Below, piece by piece: positions 1 through 5,120 of a DNA stretch of 14,381 bases. The stretch is from positions 1 through 14,381 of the forward strand of contig CAAGRO010000305.1 in assembly GCA_900772695.1 (NCBI GenBank), written 5' to 3'. The position numbers were made by a program, and so were the translations under genes. The notes below the pieces were generated by a model. That model was given only the letters and a program-made list of their open reading frames with translations, made no database searches and was not told the DNA's origin. The DNA comes from an uncultured Oribacterium sp. (GTDB lineage: Bacteria; Bacillota; Clostridia; Lachnospirales; Lachnospiraceae). Within the stretch, counting starts at the first letter, position 1. The number at the start of each line of letters is the position of its first letter.

Positions 1-387
1 AATCTGCTCCGGCACGAGGTTTCCGAACACCGCGTCGACGAGGGTCTCGGTGTCGGCCCGCGGGCAGAGCACGTCCTTCGTCACGAGGAAGTCGAGTCCA
101 TAGAAGCCGGCGGTGCCGAGGATCTGCTGGAGGGGTTCCCGTCGCCTGCGGCGGTCAACATTGGCCTGAAACAGCGTGATCGCAGCCGACAGTGCTTCCG
201 CGTCGGGCAGCACCCGCGGGAGCAGAGCCTCCGGCGCGTCGTGTTCGTAGAGCAGATACTGCGCAGGCGAGAGCTGACAGGCGGACATAAGAAGAGCCCG
301 CGCATCGTAGCGCGGGTCCGGCACCTGGGCGGTGTTCAGTTTTTTCGTCGCTTCATCGAGAAGCTGACGCAGCGTGGTGATCGGCAT
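1..387 (-). CDS. prmC: Peptide chain release factor N5-glutamine methyltransferase, N-terminal part (cut by window edge)
   Basis: PrmC methylates the glutamine of the GGQ motif in release factors RF1 and RF2, in the cytoplasm, using S-adenosylmethionine. The first 129 codons are here; the rest lies left of the window. The protein starts MPITTLRQLLDEATKKL, the helical substrate-binding N-domain of this family. It continues through QQILGTAGFYGLDFLVTKDV to PRADTETLVDAVF, the start of the Rossmann methyltransferase domain (family pattern: PRxDTExLV). The catalytic NPPY motif is beyond the edge, so activity cannot be judged. The ATG at 387 is preceded by AAGGAGAAAC, a good ribosome binding site. 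It follows the DUF1385 gene on the same strand, as in many Clostridia, with prfA usually next. Identification rests on the N-terminal motifs plus gene order. Confidence 0.9.
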   Translation of the reverse strand, partial: MPITTLRQLLDEATKKLNTAQVPDPRYDARALLMSACQLSPAQYLLYEHDAPEALLPRVLPDAEALSAAITLFQANVDRRRRREPLQQILGTAGFYGLDFLVTKDVLCPRADTETLVDAVFGNLVPEQI

Positions 388-396
388 GTTTCTCCT

Positions 397-462
397 TCAT
401 AAATGCAACCGAAAATCGGCACATGATGCAACGAGCCTCGCAGAATATGCAGCGCAGATCAT
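397..462 (-). CDS. Possible 21-residue small protein or leader peptide upstream of prmC
   Basis: An ATG at 462 is preceded by AAGGAGATACATC, a near-perfect Shine-Dalgarno sequence. It opens a 21-codon frame (start MICAAYSARL, end DFRLHL) that ends in TGA at 397-399. The stop overlaps the Shine-Dalgarno sequence of prmC (TGAAGGAG), so translation of the two could be coupled. The peptide has two cysteines and no recognisable domain. It fills most of the 137-base gap between the DUF1385 gene and prmC. The site is stronger than chance would usually give, but there is no homology to confirm it. It could be a real small protein, a coupling leader or an accident. Confidence 0.4.
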   Translation of the reverse strand: MICAAYSARLVASCADFRLHL

Positions 463-524
463 GATGTATCTCCTTATATGCGTTCGAAAAGGCCGTTGCG
501 TGATGGACAGATGCATGCGATCCG

Positions 525-1640
525 CTATGTGTTTTCAATCACTGGTTTTCCATCGACGACCGGGATGTCCACGAGGGTGGAGTGCACGTCGGATGGGCGG
601 TCGGAGAAGTCGAGGCCGAAGGTCTGCTTCTCGAAAGCGCGCCAGTCGAAAACGCGCTCGACGGCGGCGATGGCCACCTCGATCTCATCGCGGTCCGGCT
701 CACGCGTGGTGAGTCCCTGCATCCACATGCCCGGGATGAAGAGGAGGCGGGTCAGCGCGTTATCATGCGTGCCGACGAGGCGCAGTACCTCGAAGCTGAC
801 GCCGGCGATGACCGGAATCAGGATGATACGGCTGAGGAGGCGCATCCAGATCGTGTCGACGCGGATCACCATGAAGAGCAGGATGGAGATCAGCATGACA
901 TAGACGATGAAGCTGGTGCCGCAGCGCTTGTGCTCCTTGCTGGAGGCGGCGACATTGTCCACTGTCAGCGGGAGGCCATGCTCGACACAGTTGATGCACT
1001 TGTGCTCGGCACCGTGGTACTGGAAGGTACGCGCGATGTCCGGCGTGCGGGAAATCACTTTAATATAGATGATAAAGAGCAGCACACGAATCACACCCTC
1101 GACGAGACCGAGCAGCGCTTCATGCGGCAGCACCGGCTTCAGGAAGCCGGCGATCCAGGTCGGGAAGATCACGAAGAGGAGCATCGCGACCACGAAGGAA
1201 AAGATCATGACGATCGTCTCGAGCACCGGTTCGAGCTTATCTCCGAAGGTCCGGTCCAGCCAGGCCTCGAGCTTCGTCGGCTCCTTCTCCGCCTCCTCCG
1301 GGTCATCCTCGAGGAAGGATGCACTGAAGGTGAGGCAGCGCATGCCGAGCACCATGGAATCCACGAAGGAGAACACGCCGCGGATCAGCGGTGCCTTCAG
1401 GAAGGGATGTTTATCCGTCATGGAGATGTACGTATCCTCCATCACCGCGATGGAGCCATCCGGCTTCCGCACGCCCACCGAATAGCGCTGGCCGTTTCGC
1501 ATCATCATCCCCTCGATGACGGCCTGACCACCGATGCCGCTGTAGATCTGGGACTGCGGGGGCGATGACAGCGTCATATTCTCTGCCGGGACTTCTGCAT
1601 TTGTTGTATCATTTAAAAAATTCTTTTCTGTATCTGTCAT
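525..1640 (-). CDS. DUF1385 family membrane protein (YqhQ-like)
   Basis: A polytopic membrane protein of unknown biochemical role. The family signature GIGGQAVIEGMMMRN lies at residues 34-48. The FQYHGAEHKCINC motif is near 206-218 and RCGTSF near 239-244. Hydrophobic segments at about 140-167, 175-197, 242-260 and 267-283 suggest three or four membrane spans. The C-terminus has LTTREPD and an EVAIAAVE helix typical of the family. I chose the ATG at 1640 (371 residues). The frame is open to an ATG at 1769, but that codon has no ribosome binding site and coincides with the expected transcription start of the promoter at 1776-1805. Even so, about 35 residues precede the conserved core, more than in most relatives. 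It sits between rpmE and prmC, the usual clostridial position. Family assignment is firm; the start is less so. Confidence 0.88.
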   Translation of the reverse strand: MTDTEKNFLNDTTNAEVPAENMTLSSPPQSQIYSGIGGQAVIEGMMMRNGQRYSVGVRKPDGSIAVMEDTYISMTDKHPFLKAPLIRGVFSFVDSMVLGMRCLTFSASFLEDDPEEAEKEPTKLEAWLDRTFGDKLEPVLETIVMIFSFVVAMLLFVIFPTWIAGFLKPVLPHEALLGLVEGVIRVLLFIIYIKVISRTPDIARTFQYHGAEHKCINCVEHGLPLTVDNVAASSKEHKRCGTSFIVYVMLISILLFMVIRVDTIWMRLLSRIILIPVIAGVSFEVLRLVGTHDNALTRLLFIPGMWMQGLTTREPDRDEIEVAIAAVERVFDWRAFEKQTFGLDFSDRPSDVHSTLVDIPVVDGKPVIENT

Positions 1641-1775
1641 ATCGCTTTCTGGATTTCTTTCTTTTATGTCAAACGTGATGTTTTCACATCTGCTTCTCAA
1701 ACTACTTCGTATCCTGTTCCTGAAACAGGTATCAGAATAGTAAATACCTCCCAAAAGGAAGAAAAACACATCAAG

Positions 1776-1805
1776 ATTATAAAATTACACGCACCTAAGT
1801 GTAAA
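1776..1805 (-). promoter_or_regulatory. Sigma-A type promoter for the DUF1385-prmC unit
   Basis: On the minus strand, TTTACA (1800-1805) and TATAAT (1776-1781) are separated by 18 bases, matching the -35 and -10 consensus at 5/6 and 6/6. Transcription would start near 1769, giving a leader of about 130 nt before the ATG at 1640. It lies just downstream of the rpmE terminator, so DUF1385, the small ORF and prmC form a separate transcription unit. Confidence 0.65.
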
Positions 1806-1879
1806 CGATGGAAAACATGAATTCAATAACAGGAAAGTGAAACTTTTATGACGGTGGACGGCCATCTATATAACTGTAT

Positions 1880-1922
1880 AAAAAAATCCCACACCGGACA
1901 CCCATTGGGCGTCGGTATGGGA
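1880..1922 (-). terminator. Rho-independent terminator of rpmE
   Basis: On the minus strand a long stem forms between 1907-1922 (5' arm TCCCATACCGACGCCC) and 1887-1903 (3' arm GGGTGTCCGGTGTGGGA). The loop is three bases. Pairing is near-complete with a few G-U pairs and one bulge. Seven Ts (1880-1886) follow. It starts 24 bases after the rpmE stop and ends its transcript. Confidence 0.88.
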
Positions 1923-1945
1923 CTGTGTTTTCAGCTTCGTATAAA

Positions 1946-2146
1946 TCAAGCAAGACCAAACTTCTTGTTGAACTTATCGATCTGACCCTTCAGGCTGGCT
2001 GTCTTCTCCTTACCAGTGTAGAATGAGTGGCAAGCAGAGCAAACCTCGACGTGGATCTCCGGCTTTGTGGAGCCAGTTACGAATGTGTTACCGCAGTTGC
2101 AGGTAACGGTAGCCTGATAATACTTTGGATGGATTCCTTCCTTCAT
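1946..2146 (-). CDS. rpmE: 50S ribosomal protein L31
   Basis: A 66-residue protein of the large ribosomal subunit, of usual length for bacterial L31. It starts [16 protein letters not shown] and has the L31 pattern of YTGK followed by a basic C-terminus. Cysteines at 16, 18, 36 and 39 (CxC and CxxC) mark the zinc-binding C+ form. The ATG at 2146 is preceded by GAAAGAGGTACGAG, a good ribosome binding site. It has its own terminator at 1880-1922. In related genomes rpmE usually sits directly next to rho; here two extra genes intervene. Confidence 0.97.
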   Translation of the reverse strand: MKEGIHPKYYQATVTCNCGNTFVTGSTKPEIHVEVCSACHSFYTGKEKTASLKGQIDKFNKKFGLA

Positions 2147-2248
2147 CTCGTACCTCTTTCTGCATGGTTCCCAACCATGCCAGCTTGCGTGTCGGCCGCT
2201 GAATGCAGTGCACTCCCGAGACTCGACCGCTTAGAAAATAGTTAAGCC

Positions 2249-2277
2249 TTTATAAGCTACCATAAAGCGAAAAATAA
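2249..2277 (-). promoter_or_regulatory. Possible rpmE promoter
   Basis: On the minus strand TTATTT (2272-2277) and TATAAA (2249-2254) are 17 bases apart, an acceptable -10 with a weak -35. The region lies between the stop of the AlbA_2 gene and rpmE, about 100 bases before the rpmE start. No terminator is visible between the two genes, so read-through is an alternative. Confidence 0.35.
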
Positions 2278-2286
2278 TGCAAGACC

Positions 2287-3681
2287 TCAGCGCTTAATTT
2301 TAATGACTGCGGTCGGGGATTTCGTGCTTCCATCCCGATAGATGTCGCCGCTTTCAATCATCGGGTTGATCACATCCTTTAAGAATCTGGAACGATTCGA
2401 ATAGCCATAGGCGTTCTGTAGATCTTTAACCTTCATCGGCCCGTTTTCTTTCAGAAGCTTCCACACTTTATTTTCACTCGCCGTATACTCTACCGAACGC
2501 GGTGCTTCATCCACACGATATAAAACATCATATAATTTCAGATTTAAAAATCCGGGATAAATCGAAATCACCGGCTGGAGCTGCTCGGAGCACGCCTTAT
2601 AGGCCTCCATCATCGTGAGAAATCCGGTTCCACCGCGCTCCATCAGGTTCGCGGCATCCAGACAGGCGGCGATAATCGAATTTCTTCGGATCGACGGAAT
2701 CGAGCCTACCGGATATTCCGCATATCCCTTCGGCAGTAACCATGATCCCGGAGAAACGATCTCCATCCGGTCATTATAGATATCCACATCAATCTGTGTC
2801 CCGGAAATCGAATAATCACGGTGTGCGATGGCATTCACCAGTGCCTCTCGTATCGCCTCTTTCGGATAGGAACGGATTTCCTTACGCCCACCGTTCGCCG
2901 TCTTCTGCCACCCGCTTTTCGTATTTCGCTCGATAAAGCGCAGGGCATTCTCGAAGACAAGCGCAATCGAGCCCTTGAATCTCGCACTATCCAGCACGGT
3001 GCCTGCTTTATTCATCCCCTTCCAAAGACGACAGCAGATCATCGTATCATCCCGGTCATACCGGTCACTGAACATGATGAATCCAGATTTTGCGAAACCA
3101 TCCTTCGATACAATTTCTTCGCTCTGCAGCTCTTTTAAAGACGGCTCGGCACCATCATTTCGATACTCCCTGCAGAGCGCCAGATAATCCGTCCACTCTT
3201 CCTCACGATAGCGCACCTCGGTTGTTTCATTGTCCACACCATAACGCCTTTTGGATAATGAAATAATGTCTTCTGGTGTTGCAGGTGTAGAATTACCATT
3301 GCCCCGGATATACACCGTTTCGTTGAAATCACCTTCCCGGTATCTGACAACGGATTCCGCAGGCAGCACTTTCATTCCCAACACAAAATGATCTGCCGTT
3401 TCATCTACGCTTCGCATCATGTAGCTGATTTTCACATGAGGAAAAATATTCCGGTCATTTACCCTGGCCACCAGATTTTTCGTCTGATCGATTTCGTTCA
3501 GATCCAGGCCGAAGGCTTCGCCATCATTGGACACGCCCACAAAGATGATCCCGCCCTGATCATTCGCATATCCGACGATGGTTTTCGCCCATTTCACCGG
3601 ATTATCCTGCTTCAGAAGCGCTTTAAACTCATATTCCGTATCCTCCGTTACGACATCAGGGAATAATTCCGAAATCTTCAT
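2287..3681 (-). CDS. AlbA_2 / HATPase_c_4 ATP-binding protein, predicted DNA-binding regulator
   Basis: A 464-residue protein of the group annotated as AAA_4/AlbA_2 with C-terminal HATPase_c_4 (COG2865-like predicted regulators); substrate and target are unknown. The N-terminal AlbA_2 (Schlafen-like) domain spans about 15-135, with EYEFKALL, AKTIVGYANDQGGIIFVGV and YIRGNGNSTPAT. A GHKL-type ATPase region follows, with EALVNAIAHRDY (279-290, the N-box) and MERGGTGFLTMMEA (347-360). The last 70 residues look like a winged helix (SENKVWKLLKENG, DLQNAYGYSNRSRFL). I chose the ATG at 3681 over 3699 because GGAGGAGCGCT, the ribosome binding site, lies between them. The gene is AT-richer than its neighbours and is preceded by an 11-bp repeat array that overlaps its promoter, suggesting autoregulation. 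Such genes are often accessory. Family is confident, role is not. Confidence 0.88.
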   Translation of the reverse strand: MKISELFPDVVTEDTEYEFKALLKQDNPVKWAKTIVGYANDQGGIIFVGVSNDGEAFGLDLNEIDQTKNLVARVNDRNIFPHVKISYMMRSVDETADHFVLGMKVLPAESVVRYREGDFNETVYIRGNGNSTPATPEDIISLSKRRYGVDNETTEVRYREEEWTDYLALCREYRNDGAEPSLKELQSEEIVSKDGFAKSGFIMFSDRYDRDDTMICCRLWKGMNKAGTVLDSARFKGSIALVFENALRFIERNTKSGWQKTANGGRKEIRSYPKEAIREALVNAIAHRDYSISGTQIDVDIYNDRMEIVSPGSWLLPKGYAEYPVGSIPSIRRNSIIAACLDAANLMERGGTGFLTMMEAYKACSEQLQPVISIYPGFLNLKLYDVLYRVDEAPRSVEYTASENKVWKLLKENGPMKVKDLQNAYGYSNRSRFLKDVINPMIESGDIYRDGSTKSPTAVIKIKR

Positions 3682-3695
3682 AGCGCTCCTCCATT

Positions 3696-3771
3696 TCATT
3701 GTCCAAACATTGTACAGACATTATACAACACGTCCGCAACATTGTACAGACATTGGACGAACATTGTACAA
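3696..3771 (-). repeat. 11-bp helically phased direct-repeat array (operator-like)
   Basis: Seven head-to-tail units precede the AlbA_2 gene. In its sense they read TTGTACAATGT (3771-3761), TCGTCCAATGT, CTGTACAATGT, a degenerate 10-base unit TGCGGACGTG (3738-3729), TTGTATAATGT, CTGTACAATGT and TTGGACAATGA (3706-3696). The consensus is YTGTACAATGT with an 11-bp step, one DNA turn. The array ends just before the ribosome binding site and contains the likely promoter, so a bound protein would block transcription. The repeats and spacing are directly seen; the operator role is inferred. Confidence 0.85.
3720..3748 (-). promoter_or_regulatory. Promoter of the AlbA_2 gene embedded in the repeat array
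   Basis: On the minus strand TGTACA (3743-3748, 4/6 match) lies 17 bases from TATAAT (3720-3725, full match). The -35 falls in repeat unit 3 and the -10 in unit 5, which is the unit whose TGTACAAT has become TGTATAAT. Degenerate unit 4 is the spacer. Transcription would start near 3713, about 30 bases before the ATG at 3681. Confidence 0.55.
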
Positions 3772-3827
3772 AACAGAAAGCTCGTGTAACAGTTCAGCCG
3801 CCACATTATCGCTGGTAGCGCCGACGC

Positions 3828-4859
3828 TTAATCCATATCTCGCAGAAATTCTTCAAATTGCGGTAGTGCAAACTCTAAATACCCATACACATCTCCGTTC
3901 AGAATTCCTTTTTTGATCAGTCGATTACGATAAATACTAAATGCACTGGAGGACATCTGAAGCGTTTCCCGTATGCTGCTCACCTTTTGATTTTCGGCAT
4001 GAAGCACACCAAACAGAACCTCTCTATCCTTTGCGGAAATCTCAGACCAGATCTTATTATAGACAAATTCTTCAAGATACTGACGATATTCCGGAAGAAC
4101 GGTCCTCCATGATGCTTTTGCGTTCCATGTAAGATACCCAAGTACCTGAAATGCAAAGGAGTATCCTCTGGTTTCTTTCGCCATATTCCGAGCATCTTCA
4201 TCGGTAAGGTTGAAAATAGTCTGGTAGCGTGTGGCAATCATGCTGATATTCAGTGGCTGCAGTTCAATTTTGGGTGCTCTGTATAAAAATGTCAGCGTGT
4301 CTTCATTCTGAAGCTCATAGATTTTTTCATATAATCCACTCATCAGTAAAAATACCGGAAGATCCTGACGCATATAAATCTGAAATACAGATGCAAACTC
4401 TTTCATTGTTTTATTACAGATTGCTTCATCAATCGTAACAAGAACCTTTTTACCATGGTCCTTTGTATGTTGAAGCATCCGCTTTATAGCGATGTTCATA
4501 TCCTTGATCGGGTCTGTACCATCGATCTCCACGCCGATGCCAAGAAAGGACAGATTTAATTTTGCACGTTTGAAGATTTCTGTCATACCAGTATAGTTAT
4601 ATAATTCTGCAGCGAAGGACTGCAGAAGATCTCTTTCTGGTGTGAGGTCAATCGTGATCCAGTCCTCTTTCGATGCAAAATACTTCCCGATTTCTGTCAA
4701 AAACACTGTTTTTCCAGAACCGCGGACACCCGTAACCATACAAACCTGATTGGATGGCGGATTACTTTCGAAGCTGTTCACTACGTAATCCTTTTGCTCG
4801 AGTCGATCAATTCTGTTTATAGGTTCTCTTCCGAATGTCAATGTAAAAGGATTATTCAT
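3828..4859 (-). CDS. AAA-type ATPase with C-terminal winged-helix-like region
   Basis: A 343-residue STAND/AAA-like ATP-binding protein of unknown role. It begins NPFTLTFGREP, a start common in a widespread bacterial ATP-binding family. Walker A is GVRGSGKT (44-51) and Walker B is VLVTIDE (139-145), both intact. LLMSGLYEKI near 201-210 fits a sensor-type strand. The C-terminal 70 residues (AKDREVLFGVL, SSIRETLQMSSSAFSIYRNRLIKKGIL) look like a winged helix, so DNA binding is possible. The ATG at 4859 follows AGGAGGACTGA, an excellent ribosome binding site. The gene is AT-rich, lies upstream of the AlbA_2 gene on the same strand, and has its own 10-bp repeat array in front. No terminator is visible between this gene and the next. 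The ATPase call is firm; regulator, defence component or other roles all remain open. Confidence 0.85.
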   Translation of the reverse strand: MNNPFTLTFGREPINRIDRLEQKDYVVNSFESNPPSNQVCMVTGVRGSGKTVFLTEIGKYFASKEDWITIDLTPERDLLQSFAAELYNYTGMTEIFKRAKLNLSFLGIGVEIDGTDPIKDMNIAIKRMLQHTKDHGKKVLVTIDEAICNKTMKEFASVFQIYMRQDLPVFLLMSGLYEKIYELQNEDTLTFLYRAPKIELQPLNISMIATRYQTIFNLTDEDARNMAKETRGYSFAFQVLGYLTWNAKASWRTVLPEYRQYLEEFVYNKIWSEISAKDREVLFGVLHAENQKVSSIRETLQMSSSAFSIYRNRLIKKGILNGDVYGYLEFALPQFEEFLRDMD

Positions 4860-4972
4860 TCAGTCCTCCTCTTATATAACTTTATATAACTCTTTATAAC
4901 CTTTTTTATATTATATAACTCTTTATAACTTTTTTCCATACAGCATCCGGGAAATACTTCTGAAATCTTCAT
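4856..4972 (-). CDS. Possible 38-codon leader ORF running through the repeat array into the ATPase start
   Basis: From the ATG at 4972 a frame stays open for 38 codons. It starts MKISEVFPGCC and continues across the 10-bp repeats as a Lys/Tyr/Ile-rich stretch (SYKELYNIKK, SYIKLYKRR). Its TGA (4856-4858) overlaps the ATPase start as ATGA, the classic coupling arrangement. A GGAGAAACGCA site precedes the ATG. It would only be made if transcription starts upstream, for example from the TATAAT at 4999-5004. It may equally be the leftover start of a lost AlbA_2 gene. Confidence 0.25.
   Translation of the reverse strand: MKISEVFPGCCMEKSYKELYNIKKVIKSYIKLYKRRTE
4871..4930 (-). repeat. 10-bp helically phased direct-repeat array (operator-like)
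   Basis: In the sense of the ATPase gene, GTTATA units begin at 4929, 4919, 4900, 4890 and 4880 (GTTATAAAGA, GTTATATAAT, GTTATAAAGA, GTTATATAAA, GTTATATAAG). Steps are 10, 19, 10 and 10 bases. A degenerate unit (about 4910-4901) sits inside the 19-base step. The array ends at the AGGAGG ribosome binding site. Its plan matches the 11-bp array ahead of the AlbA_2 gene, including one degenerate internal unit, but the unit sequence differs. The repeats are directly seen; the operator role is inferred. Confidence 0.8.
4910..4938 (-). promoter_or_regulatory. Promoter of the ATPase gene overlapping the repeat array
   Basis: On the minus strand TGGAAA (4933-4938, 4/6) and TATAAT (4910-4915) are 17 bases apart. 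The spacer consists of the first two repeat units, and the start point (about 4903) is followed by three more. The AT-rich repeats make chance TATAAT matches easier, so confidence is moderate. Confidence 0.45.
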
Positions 4973-5004
4973 TGCGTTTCTCCATACATCATTTCAACAT
5001 TATA
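4941..5004 (-). pseudogene. Vestigial 5' end of a second AlbA_2-type gene
   Basis: This stretch closely matches the leader and first codons of the AlbA_2 gene at 3681. Both read ATGAAGATTTC, then GAA, TATT and CC in register (MKISEVFPG here, MKISELFPD there). Both are preceded by a similar ATGGAG ribosome binding region and a TATAATGTT or ACAATGTTT element. After about nine codons the similarity stops and the 10-bp array begins. A former tandem copy that lost its body, or recombination that transplanted a gene start, would explain it. Confidence 0.55.
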
Positions 5005-5034
5005 TAAAGAACGGATGCATGCTGCCTTTAAGTA

Positions 5035-5080
5035 TAAAAACCCCGGAGGGCGGTGTATCTGTCACCGTCCCTCCGGGGTT
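5035..5080 (-). terminator. Rho-independent terminator of rho
   Basis: On the minus strand ACCCCGGAGGGACGGTGAC (about 5079-5061) pairs with CACCGCCCTCCGGGG (5055-5041), with a short loop. TTTTTATA follows (5040-5033). It starts about 40 bases after the rho stop and marks the right border of the accessory islet. Confidence 0.9.
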
Positions 5081-5120
5081 CACTGTTGAGCTGTTTCTGA
5101 AAGCCGCGTCTGCCTGCGCA

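Noticed and set aside
582..1568. Long plus-strand open frame opposite the DUF1385 gene
   Set aside because: It is antisense to a gene with clear family motifs, has a His/Asp/Glu-heavy composition typical of a shadow frame, and lacks a ribosome binding site.
3135..3350. 71-codon minus-strand open frame inside the AlbA_2 gene
   Set aside because: Out-of-frame shadow of a continuous 464-codon gene; no frameshift is needed to explain it.
3696..3771. CRISPR array or replication iterons
   Set aside because: Units are 11 bp with no spacers, so not CRISPR. No replication initiator gene is nearby and the array overlaps a promoter, so operator use is more likely than iterons.
2246..5030. GCCTTTA direct repeat at both islet edges (2246-2252 and 5024-5030) as an insertion target duplication
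   Set aside because: Only seven bases in an AT-rich setting; easily chance, and no transposase or integrase is present.
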